Shown in pieces: positions 31,800-42,567 of a stretch of DNA of 64,000 nt. The notes beneath the pieces were generated by a model. The model did not search any database, was not told where the DNA came from, and saw nothing but the letters and a program-made list of their open reading frames with translations. Numbering within the stretch: the first letter of the stretch is position 1; each line of letters begins with the position of its first letter. The stretch comes from Mixophyes australis. Taxonomy: Eukaryota; Chordata; Amphibia; Anura; Limnodynastidae. The stretch spans positions 51,777,311 to 51,841,310 of the forward strand of contig JAVHZZ010000011.1 of NCBI GenBank assembly GCA_036250195.1. The letters run 5' to 3'. Position numbers and translations under genes: made by a program.

Positions 31800-32202
31800 T
31801 GGCTTCTTGGCAGGAAGAGATATCAAGATTGTATACACTTAATTAAATCTATCAAATCTTTTCAGTTTTCAATAAGGGTTTATATTATGGTATCTCCCAT
31901 TACACTTTAGGAAATGTAACTATTATTTGTCTCACAATATTTTTGTGTTTTTTTTCCAATATTTTTAATGTTTTTTTTTAATATAGGCTAGCAAGACCTC
32001 TGGTTGATTCTTTTACTCATGTATTAATGCTTTTAAGTTTGGAGATAAATGTATTTTTCATGAAGTATATTTAATGTATATGTATTACAAATTGTTAGGC
32101 CTTAAGCCTGGAGCTCAATTGATTTATGCCTCTATGTCTTTGTCCCCTAACTGACCAGATATACTTTTATTTAAAAATCAATTGGTTAGTGAACCACTCA
32201 AT
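31800..32202. other. No recognisable feature
   Basis: T-rich sequence with no gene or repeat signature. Confidence 0.4.
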
Positions 32203-32941
32203 GGGCCTGATTCATCAAGGCATGTATCTGCCGATTTTGTGCGTATTACGATCTGCAACTAAATGCAGCAATGTTCACTGCATCTATGAGTGCAAAGGAC
32301 ACTTACTACAGCCTACAATTTCTGGGACTGAATGGGCCGGGGAAGGGACGTCCAACGTAGTCAATGTACAGTAAGGCCGAGCCAAACTCGAGTGCACACA
32401 GCCATGTCTGAATCAAGCTTTCGGCATCTCAAAGTTACTTGTTTTTCTGCTATATCTCTTGCTCAAGCTACAGAGCTAGTCTAAGTCCTGAGGACTACCG
32501 ATGACAGTCTCATATGCATGCTATAACATGTGTGCAATTTGGAGCAACTGTAAAAATGTATTTTATGTTCAGTAGACATTAAGATCATCCTAATTAATGT
32601 ATTTCATGGGAAAAAAATTATATAAAAAATAGTTTTCGGGGTAGTTAACTGTTTTGTTATTAACGCTTATATTATTAACTTATATTAGTAACATTAATTC
32701 AGTAGTTTTTTGTTCTTTTTCTGTGCGTTCTTTTGCGAATGTGTATTCCACATCGGCATTGGATATATGCTGCAGTGTCTTGTGTTGTGCATAGAGCAGA
32801 GCAGACCTACACCCCAATTTATCAGCAAATGTATCTTCAGATCTGTTCACTGTTGAATTGGGGAGTACGCAGAGCCAATTTAGATGCAATCTAAAACAAA
32901 TTCACATTGTGCTCAGTATGCATGCCTTGGTAAATCAGGCC
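32203..32941. mobile_element. Non-autonomous DNA element, GGCCTGATTC termini
   Basis: The left end GGGCCTGATTCATCAAGGCA and the inverted right end GGCCTGATTTACCAAGGCA match over ~20 bases. It is related in its ends to the 333-bp foldback MITEs at 42,049 and 45,853 but is longer and diverged inside. The flanking trinucleotides are not identical. Confidence 0.65.
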
Positions 32942-33455
32942 ATCTATGTGCACCCAAACTCAGATTTCTGGTAGGAAATGGCATTATATGTCAACCACAT
33001 CACATAGCACTTGTGAAAATTGGGGATGCACAGGCCACCTGACGTAGTGGATCTTTGGAGAACATGGGCCTGAATCCATGTTTTTTTGCCATACCAAATG
33101 AATCGCATCACACGCTTTTGTAGATAGGAGGGATAGAAGGGGAAGATTCTAATGAGTAGGGAATGGAAAATAAACAAAAGCATCAGAAGGAGATTGAAAT
33201 TTACTGAGGTGATGTGCCCAACCCAGGAAATAAAGTGACCATTCCATGAGGCAAGGTCATTCTTGATGCGATTGAGGAGTGGGAGATAGTTAGCCTATAA
33301 GAGATTTTCAATCTTTCTTGTAAGCATGACTCTTAAGTACTTAATTTGATTTTCATGCCAATTGAAGGAGAAGTTAAGCTTCAGTATTTGAGTAGTTGAT
33401 TTCTTTTTAGGAAATAAAAAAGTCTAGTTTTTCCACCTTGGTCGTGTTTAGTTTA
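32942..33455 (-). pseudogene. L1-type ORF2 fragment, antisense
   Basis: On the minus strand, 32,944-33,183 reads QKRVMRFIWYGKKT and then GGLCIPNFHKCY, matching the region after RT in L1 ORF2 (compare the F-x-W and GGRGLPDIKMYY region of the intact L1). Further right, IKYLRVMLTRKIENL and NDLASWNGHFISWVGH continue the same domain. It is cut at left by the DNA element ending at 32,941 and at right by the CR1. The family differs from the intact L1. Confidence 0.7.
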
Positions 33456-34956
33456 AAATTAGATAATGCTAAATTATAGACCTGTAAGCCTGACATCAAT
33501 AGTGGGGAAACTACTGGAAGGTATTTTAAGGGACAGTATTCAGGATTACTTGGTACGCAATAAAATTATTAGTGGGAATCAACATGGATTTGTGAGGGAT
33601 AGGTCATGTCAAACTAATCTAATTAGTTTCTATGAGGAAGTTAGTGGGAACTTAGACCAGGGCAGGACAGTAGATGTGGTCTACTTAGATTTTGCAAAGG
33701 CCTTTGATACAGTGCCACACAAGAGGTTGGTTTACAAAATAAGGGAACTGGGTCTAGGAATCAACATTTGTACTTGGATCGAAAACTGGTTAGAGAATAG
33801 GGAACAGAGAGTTGTGATAAATGGAACATTTTCTAATTGGTCAAAAGTCTTAAGTGGAGTTCCTCAAGGTTCCGTGCTGGGACCACTCCTTTTAATTATA
33901 TTTATTAATGACCTTGGTGATGGTTTAGAGAGTAAAGTTTCTATTTTTGCAGATAACTCTTTAAGGTAATAAAATCAGAGCAAGATGTAGCTTCTCTAAA
34001 TAAACTGGAGGATTGGGCGGCCAAATGGAATATGAGGTTTAACACAGATAAATGTAAGGTTATGCATTCAGGGATCAAACACAAGAACGCAATCTATAAA
34101 TTAAATGGAATTAATTTAGGAGAATCTATAATGGAAAAGGATTTGGGAGTGCTTGTAGACAGTAGACTTAGCAATAGTGCTCAATGTCAAGCAGCAGCTG
34201 CAAGGGCAAACAAAGTATTGGCATGCATAAAAAGGGGCATAGAAGCAAGGGAAGACAGTGTAATTTTGCCACTGTATAAATCGTTGGTAAGACCTTATCT
34301 TGAATATGCAGTACAGTTCTGGGCACCACTCTATAAAAAAGATAATTTGGAACTAGAAAGGGTTCAGAGAAGGGCGACAAAATTGATAAAGGGTATGGAG
34401 TCATTAAGTTATGAGGAAAGGTTAGCCAGTTTAGGCATGTTTACTTTAGAAAAGAGGCGTCTAAGGGGAGATATGATTACTATGTACAAATACATTAGGG
34501 GTCAATACAGAGAGCTTTCATGGGAACTTTTTACCCCAAGGACCATACACAGGACACGTGGTCATCCCCTAAGGTTAGAGGACAGGAATTTTCACAACCA
34601 GCAAAGGAAGGGGTTCTTTACAGTAAGGGCAGTCAAGATATGGAATTCATTGCCAGGGAAGGTTGTGATGGCAGATTCAATAGATATGTTTAAGAAAGGG
34701 TTAGACAAATTTTTAGCGGAAAGGTGTATCCAGGGATACGACCATTAATTTAAAATGAAGGATAGTAGTGGATATAGGGTAAAAATAGGACTGCAATATT
34801 GAGTCTGGGGGGATTTTCACAATTGAAACAGATTGGCGGTTGCTTACTCTGGTTTAATTTCAAATATAAGTGCAGGATCGCAGGAGATCCAAAATAGGTT
34901 GAACTTGATGGACTTGTGTCTTTTTTCAACCTCATCAACTATGTAACTATGTAACT
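33456..34956 (+). mobile_element. CR1-clade LINE, 5'-truncated
   Basis: Contains the RT and C-terminal part of the single large CR1 ORF and ends in a TATGTAAC direct repeat after GACTTGTGTCTTTTTTCAAC, a typical CR1 3' end lacking poly-A. The 5' part (endonuclease and gag-like ORF) is missing, the usual result of incomplete reverse transcription. It seems inserted in the antisense L1 fragment, since L1-like sequence lies on its left and perhaps on its right. Confidence 0.85.
33466..34748 (+). pseudogene. CR1 reverse transcriptase, broken at the active site
   Basis: Frame one (to 33,969) has NYRPVSLTSIVGKLLEGILR, NQHGFV, VYLDFAKAFDTVPH with the first catalytic Asp, and SGVPQGSVLGPLL. It ends at FADNSLR, where FADD-T-K is expected. 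The second Asp is Asn, and a few bases are lost, shifting the frame. Frame two (34,032-34,748, 238 codons) holds the thumb and C-terminal region: DLGVLVDSRLSNSAQC, KSLVRPYLEYAVQFWAP, RVQRRATKLI and SLPGKVV. This copy cannot be active. Confidence 0.88.
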
Positions 34957-35990
34957 AAAAAGCATGTAACAGTTTATAATTTCGAGGAGAATGTTTTCCA
35001 TATGAAGAGCAACCGTATGGTTACCATATAAAAGAGACTGCCAATGTGGTGCTTCACTAGGTATGCAGCCAGATATATATCACTGAAGATCCACCAATAC
35101 TTCAAACTTCAACATATATAGCAAATAAATGGATACATACATATAGCGCTGCCTTCAAGCACAGTTGGTGTATGCTTGAGGATGGAAATGTATATGAGAA
35201 TGTCCTCTAAACGATTCTCTGAAATGTGGAGTAATACATACAAAAAACCATAATGGTGTAGTACATCAACATAACAATGTAGTGAATATAGAAGCAATAA
35301 AAAGATGTCCAATTTAACTCCCGTGCATACATATAATGATGTGCACCCGTGTTTTCACTCAATATGGAAACCCTGTCGGGTATGCGCTTACTAGAACATG
35401 GATGAATATTCGCCCATATGCAAGCTGAAAGATAAGGACCCGATCCCAGCATGTGGCGCTGCCTTCACGTACACTTTGGAACACGGGTGTGATAGCGCTC
35501 TCAAACAATAAGTGAATGTTCCCTCGACACCAAGCTCCTCGATGACAATATTCCTCTCTCAAAAAAAGAAAGCAGATCGAGCACATTACCCTTTTAATAA
35601 ACAGTGAGGGTCTTTTCCGCTCTATTGGGTTCCGCTGTCAACAAAATCTAAAACCAATGTGTTTCAACTTGTAAGTAAAGTCTTTCTCAAGGTAAAATGT
35701 ATGCAGCCATGTCCTCCTTTTTATATCCGTATCCAATATGATCCGAAAACGAGGCTTGGATGCTTCATCCGCGTAGTACTTCCGGTTTCCACTTCTTTCC
35801 ATTGCGAGGCATGAATACAATCAAAGTTGTCATAAGCCCGCTGCATGTTGAACTCACTAATACATTTGTAAAACTAAACTACACACTAATAGTGGAAAGT
35901 GGAAACCGGAAGTACTACGGCTGCTTGGCAAGAAGTGAATCCGCTTTATCGCTTTTCTCGTAAAAATGTTGCTGAACCCTTTTGAGGGAC
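34957..35990. other. Unassigned repeat-like sequence, possibly Penelope-like terminus
   Basis: A GCGCTGCCTTCAMG block occurs twice (35,148 and 35,457), suggesting an internal direct repeat of ~310 bp spacing. The minus-strand complement of 35,650-35,690 contains CTTGAGAAAG, then GAAACACATTGG, like the motif at 8884-8913. No coding sequence. Confidence 0.35.
35772..35919. repeat. Perfect 21-bp inverted repeat
   Basis: CGTAGTACTTCCGGTTTCCAC at 35,772-35,792 is the exact reverse complement of 35,899-35,919, with a 106-base loop. Partial pairing continues inward. It could be the terminus pair of a small element or a stem-loop in a larger repeat. Confidence 0.85.
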
Positions 35991-38192
35991 CGGACAGGCT
36001 TTTTGGCCAAGGTCACTTTAAGATGGCCCTGCACAAACGATAGTTGTTTATAGTGATCAGTTTAGAGACCCCTCATGTTAAATAAGGAGAAAAACAATTT
36101 AGGATTCTAATCTAGCTATAAACTATTTCTGGAAGTGACAATGAGCTTACCTTAAATTGCAGTTTTGTGAGCTTACCAAATCAGTGAGGGAGCCATATGA
36201 GGTGATTCTTTGTTAGTAAAGAACTCTGTAATGGTATCCCTTGAGTCCCTTCATATGGGTCAAAACAGATCTGGATGGAACCTCAGCAGTTATGGTCCTG
36301 AGTGCAGCCAGGAGGTGAGGTGTGTCACTTAGGGAGAGTTGATTGTGGCATGTTCTCCTCAGGCACCTCCTTCATTGCAATTATATAATGGAACCTCTGA
36401 TACCAGGGGGAAACTCAGATCTCAGATACCCTCTGGTGAGCTGGAAATGCAGATGGCTGACTGTTTTGGGGACTCCCAGATCATCAAGGCTTTAGAGCAG
36501 GTAATGGATACAAGAGCAGGATCAGCTCTGAGAGGCAGACCTCTGGATGGGAGGTAAGCCTGTAAAGGCGTAGGTATAAGTTTTAAGACCTTAGGGGATG
36601 AGGAATCCTCAATATAGGTAAGATTTGGGCTTTCTTCTCATGAAGCTTCAGAGAAATGCATGCTACTAAGATGGCTTCCAAGCCACGCCCATTGAAAAGC
36701 AATCTGTAATGTTGTTAGCAACTAACTAAGGATTAAGGTAAAACACACTCCACCCTACACTTTATTGACAGTAGCACAAGGAGCGTACTATTTCATCTAT
36801 TTCATGCATCTAATGTAAGACATTTCTACACAATAGCCTAATTAAAGTAAATATGAGGTATAGAAGGTGCTTTCAGTTTGATAATAATATATTTGTTAAC
36901 TATTCTCTATTAACATTTGTCAGAAGTTTTGCTATGTAAAAAATGTGCTTTTGTGGGAATAATAGAATAGTCAATTGTACCATATATGCTGTCATGCCGA
37001 AAGGTCAGTATTTGTCTCATTTCGTGATGCATTATTCACCTCGGAAAAGTATATGTTATATTTACAAGAGCAGTTTCATTTGCTGAATTTTGTAATACAT
37101 CATGGAAACAAATTGAATATTAAAATATGCATATCATACTTCCATCACCAACTAAATAATTAAATCAAAGTGTCATATTGTTCTATGAAAGCAGTAAAGA
37201 GTGGATGTAGCGCCTATTGTGTAATATTAAAGCCAAGGTATGTGCATATGCGTACCAGATCTTTACTTGAAACAAGCTCATCAATGGAAAGAGTGTATCA
37301 CCGTAGTCATATGGGTCCACTGTAGTCTTATAAGCTCATATAAAGAGAGATAAAAACCCACATAATGTGATACCGTTACATAGGTATATTCATCATAGCC
37401 CAGTCATCCAAGATTAGGCGTACCAGAAAATAGAAATATAGTGCTTAACTGTAAGGTGTCCTTTCAACACCGGAAACTCTTCCTTGTATACAAAGGCTCA
37501 TCATCTGGGTAAATGAATATCATACAGCTTCCAATCATATGTCAATACACGACCAAAAAAGGAAACCAAATATCGAGTAGTATAGTCTATACAACAATAC
37601 TGGTTTAATATAACGCACCAAATGGCAGATTACCAGAAAACATAATATAAACAGCTTATAGAGCCTATCTAGCTTGAGGCTTTATTTATAGTAATGCGCT
37701 GCCATTTTGCGCATCGGACCTTCTGCGCATGCGCGGCCCAGTTTTTGTTAATAGAAGGGCATCTTCGTATAGGACTGGGTCATTTGGCAGGAAGTGTGTA
37801 AGCGGCCATCTTTGTATAGGAATAGGTAATTTGGAGTTAGCCATCATTATGAAGGGGGTTTATGAGATGGCGGCCATCTTTAGATGGGGAAAAGTGTCAT
37901 ATTCGTTTGAGGTTACAGTCTGTTTGTCATAGCAATGACAAGACAAATAGTGCCATTGTGTGGTCAGATGACAGTATCATATAAACAAAAACTAATCTAT
38001 TATGATTACTGTAGCATATAATTATTGTATACTTATAATCATGATTTAAATGTTAAATCAGTGCTGTAAAACTATAAGGGGGATGCCATGAAAAAGGAGA
38101 TGGCTTAGAGTGGAAGCAATATGTCAAGTGAGCACCGTGAGCCCAAAGATGCTTCAGGTATACAGGAGAAGCATGTGAAGCAATATGAAGGG
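35991..38192. other. No recognisable feature
   Basis: Mostly AT-rich non-coding sequence. 37,190-37,700 resembles the unassigned repeat-like sequence at 35 kb in composition only. No gene is supported. Confidence 0.35.
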
Positions 38193-38200
38193 GCTCCTTC

Positions 38201-39685
38201 TAGAGATGCTCGGGCTCGGTTTTCAGAAAACCAAGCCCACCCAAACTTAGGGGATCCAAGGAGGCTTGCGAGTCGGCTCGGTACTTTCACGTGTCCTCAG
38301 ATCGGAATCGAGGCAAAACGTCATTGTTGTGTTGTTGGATCTCACGGCTTATGGAATCCATAAGTGCCTCCCTCCCCAGGAGATCCAGCGTCATTGCTCA
38401 CACAAAAATGGGGGTAGCAGTGTTCTTGTCACTCTCCATTCTCCAGTGACATTGCTCAGTGCCATTTATCACACAGAAACATGGGTAGCAGTGTTCTTGT
38501 CACTATCCAGTCTCTCAGTGCCATTGTTCATACAGAAACAGGAGGGGTATGTCACACCCCAAGCGATCTGGCTGCATACCCAATCCCCGGCACTCCTACC
38601 TGCCTCTCCGGTCCGTTCGCTCCGTCCTGGCCGGCGTCATCTTCGTTTTGGGTCTGCGCATGCACAGACCCGTCCTATTCATTTTCTCTGCTCCTCTCCT
38701 ATTGGTTGATGATTTTGGCTCCAAAGTTAAAAGGCACCTACCCTAGATGTTTGGTGCCTGTTCTTTTAGTTACCGTCTTGGTGCTAATCGTGGCTCCCCT
38801 GTACCTGTTGACCACCGATCTGACAATCTATTTCTGCGCTTCACCTACGCTCCAGTGGAACTTGCTGAATTCAGTGCTGACACTTTCTAGGGTTCCTGCC
38901 GCCATCCCAGTGGTAATCTCTCATCCGCAGAGCTGACACTCTACTTCAGTATTTCACCTCCGTTCCAGTGCTAACCTGCTGACTTCAGAACTGACACTTA
39001 CTAGTGTTCCTGCCGCCATCCCAGTGGTAATCTGTCATCCGCAGAGATGACACTCTACCTCAGCACTTCACCTCCGTTCCAGTGGTAAACTGCTGACGTC
39101 AGAACTGACACTTCCTAGTGTCCTGGCCACCATTCCAGTGGTAAACTGCCGTCCACAGAACTGACACTCAATCCTTTCTCCGCTGTCCCAGCGGCACCTG
39201 CCTTATACACTTCTCCATGTGTTGCCTGCCATTGCTGACCATCTCTTTCCAGTTCCTCTAGTGGGTTTGCCTGGTACTCTTAGTGAGGGTCGCGACCTGC
39301 AAAATAGACGCAGCAAAGGCCAAACCACCTTGTGGATGATGCCTGGTGAACACCGTCTCCTGGTTAGACTCCATGGCTCGCTTGAGTAGTGCAAATTTAG
39401 GCAAACCATAGGATCCAGCCCTTTGAATCGTGACAGGGTAGCAGTGCTTTGTCACTTGACAAAAATTGACTGGAAATGACTCGAAATAAATGTTGTTGAG
39501 GTTAATAATAATGTAGAAACAAAAAAAAGAGCAAAATTATGTGATTTTAGAAAAAAATAGTGATTTTACAAAAACAAAACCAAAACCAAAACACACAAGG
39601 GCGGTTTTGCCAAACCAAAACATGAAGTAAATCCAGATCCAAAACAAAACCAAAACCATAACACGGGGGTCAGTGAACATCTCTA
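38201..39685. mobile_element. hAT-like element, split by a solo LTR
   Basis: Left end TAGAGATGCTCGGG; right end, inverted, TAGAGATGTTCACTG. Flanks GCTCCTTC (38,193-38,200) and GTTCCTTC (39,686-39,693) agree at 7 of 8 bases, fitting an 8-bp hAT duplication. No transposase remains. The right end is rich in AAAACCAAAACC. A second copy of that end lies near 45,590-45,698. Without the LTR the element is ~600 bp and includes two to three ~75-bp tandem units (CACAGAAACATGGGTAGCAG). Confidence 0.7.
38550..39435. mobile_element. Solo LTR, 886 bp, inside the hAT-like element
   Basis: It starts TGTCACACCCC and ends GAATCGTGACA, flanked by the 5-bp duplication GGGTA at 38,545-38,549 and 39,436-39,440. 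The neighbouring host unit at ~38,480 reads CATGGGTAGCAGTGTTCTTG without interruption and serves as the empty site. It contains about three ~114-bp units (CCTGCCGCCATCCCAGTGG at 38,895, then 39,009 and 39,122). Confidence 0.85.
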
Positions 39686-39693
39686 GTTCCTTC

Positions 39694-41999
39694 ATAATTT
39701 TCACCATTAGACACTGACAGTGATTATGTGCAAAGAAAGTTATTCAAATTCCACTCTTTTGATGGAACATCATCAGAGAAGCCTTCCAGATACTGTTGGC
39801 AAAAGAAAAGATCCTCTAATAAACAGGCTGTGAGACAAATGATAACAGGTACCAGATTTAATTAATAATACCTTCTGTGCCAAGATCAGGGTTTCTGCCT
39901 TAGTAATGGAGTAATTGCATGTACTTTGATGTGTGGTCTTTTACATGTTTTTATATGATACTAGTGGCTAAATGTATTAAAGAGCGATTTTGGTAAATCT
40001 CTGATTATATATATCAGGGTCGGTAGCTTCATCATCCTCCTCCTCCTCCTTTCAGCGTGGTAGTGCTAGCACACAATTTCAGGTAATTCACAGGCAATCT
40101 ACTTTTTGTATCGCTGGTTTCACAAAGAAACATACTGGTGTCAATCTTTTGTAACAACTCAGAAATGTCATAGCAAAATGGAAGACCCCGCTAATGGGCA
40201 AATGCAGGATTTCTGGAGGGGGGTTTCTGAATGCTTGCACAGGAAAGCCTAATTTACAAGTATTACAGCAGTACCCATACAACAGAAATACCTGTTCTGT
40301 TATTGCTATTTACTCATTTTCTAACGTTATATTAGTGGAACGCAGCATTGCCCATGTATATTATAAGGATATGAAGAGTTGAAGAGCAGCTAAGCACTGT
40401 CTAATATTATAGCCACAGACCCCTAAAATGCTGGTCATGCCAACTGGTGGCATGGAGTGGAAACTCCCCTCTACAAATTCTGTGTTTGCCCCTGTCCAGG
40501 TATTATCCATTATCTCCCTCTCTCACATTAGACCAATCCATTTCCCCCTTCTTCTGCACTATGCTGAGCTATGTAGTTAGGAAAAGGGGGGTCCCACTGC
40601 AACTTGTCAGAATGCAGGGGCAGTGTGCTGCAGTAATAGGCTGTATGGCCCCAGCCTTCACAACACTGAAAGAACAGGGAAGATTAAATGGGCAGCCAAC
40701 TTCCTGGTGATCTCTATAAGCATACTGTGCCTGTGCAGTTGCTGATAAGCAGTTGTAATACAAGTGCAAGGGGGGTTCTAGGCAACTGCCTCCCCTCTCC
40801 CACAAGTGCTCACCTGGCTAAGACACTCCTCTGGATTCCTTATTGTCGATAAAGAAACATTATGTGTGCATTGCTACAATTAACTTGGTGGTACAGAATT
40901 TCTTAAAAAAATATCAGGTCAGTGTAGGAGATGTTGTTTGTGACCCACACATTTGTTTAAAAAAGCTTTCCTTCTTTTGGAATTTCTAATTGATTTGCAA
41001 AAATTCTGTAGTATTTGTCATATGTGCACAACTTTTGTCAAAGACCTGCTTTTTCCTCATTAGATAACTTTTTCAAAGATTGAATCTTTGCATCTTTGTC
41101 CTTTTTCTTTAATGACAAGAATAATGAATATTTCTTTATTATTTTCATTAACCGTTCTTTAGACATGAAAGTGTCACCATAAACACGCATTTTCTCAAAA
41201 CTTAAGTACAGGGATGTTTATTTTCACAGCTCACAAAATTCTCTTCATTGGAGTCCTTTTGTATGCTATTAGACTGTATTTTCACAGAGAAGACTGTTTC
41301 TGATGACCAGTTTCATACTGTTCAGCTAGTATTAAAGCTTCCTATACACTTCTTTTCAAGAGTCGTGGGTAGATTCTCTAGAGCAACAGTATTGTTTTGG
41401 TGGGATGTACTGTACTTATTTGAGGAACAGTGACTTTGTTCTGATATCAGAACATTTGCCTACATCTGTAAAAGGAATAGACTATGCTTCCTTTTCTGAA
41501 CCCCTGTGCTGGAAGGTCTTTTCCCCGGAAGGTTTCAGCAATGTTGAACAAACCCTTTTAAAGATAATTGTGGCAGCTATGCATTTCCTCATTCTTTGTG
41601 CCACTGTACAGCTTGCAAATGTATAATTTCCTGATGAAATGGACTTGGATAGAGGTGTACTGGTCATGAAGTTTAAACAGTTTTTTGGGCTACAAAAGTT
41701 GCATATACTGAAGTAATCAGAAGACATTGTTCTTGTGATTTTACAGGTTTAATGTTGCTTTCATATTTATACAAGTATATCAAATAATTTGCAACCTGCT
41801 TATAAAACGGATAATGCCAAAATAATGCCTTTTTTCATACATGATTGTCAAAATGTATGGATGTATCCAAGGCAACTTTCATTACAGATCTTGTGTTAAT
41901 TTTCTTAACTTTGCAACACAGCACTTTAATAGCGACCACTACATTTGAAACCCTATTTCTCCGATAAGCAAAATTCAATGCCATATCATCAATATCAAT
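39694..41999. other. No recognisable feature
   Basis: Non-coding sequence. A terminus-like TAAATGTATTAAAGAGCGAT near 39,969 resembles Harbinger-type ends but no partner was found. No gene is supported. Confidence 0.35.
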
Positions 42000-42048
42000 C
42001 AATATTCTGCTTCACAGAACTGGGATCATGAGTTCAATTAACAACCAT

Positions 42049-42381
42049 GGGCCTGATTCATTAAGGATCTCAAATGGAGAGGATACTCATTTCAGTCTCC
42101 TGGACAAAACTATGTTACAATGGAAGGGGTGCAAATAAGTGTTCTGTTTTACATATAAGTTAAATACTGCCTGTTTTTTCATGTAACACACAAATACTTG
42201 ATAGCTTATTTGTACACTGAAATTTAAAGTTGATATTTGTGTGTTACATGAAAAAACAGTCAGTATTTAACTTATGTGTAAAACAGAACACTTATTTGCA
42301 CCCCTTCCATTGTAACATGGTTTTGTCCAGGAGACTGAAATGAGAATCCTCTTCATTTAAGAACCTTAATGAATCAGGCCC
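42049..42381. mobile_element. Foldback MITE, 333 bp, copy 1
   Basis: The whole element is nearly one inverted repeat: the left arm, from GGGCCTGATTCATTAAGG through CAGTCTCCTGGACAAAA to CTGTTTTTTCATGTAACAC, is matched by the right arm reversed. A 3-bp duplication CAT flanks it (42,046-42,048; 42,382-42,384). The related SINE at ~54,080 shows the empty site. A 3-bp duplication suggests PIF/Harbinger. Confidence 0.88.
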
Positions 42382-42567
42382 CATGACCTTATCTGTGAGT
42401 AGTTTGTATGTTCACCCCGTGTTTGCCTGGGTGTCCTCCAGGCGCTCCGGTTTCCTCCCACACTCCAAAAACATACTAGTAGGTTAATTGTCTGCTTACA
42501 AATTGACCCTAGTCTGTGTGTCTGTATGTCTGTGTGATTCTGTTAGAGTGTAAGGGACTGATGTGAG

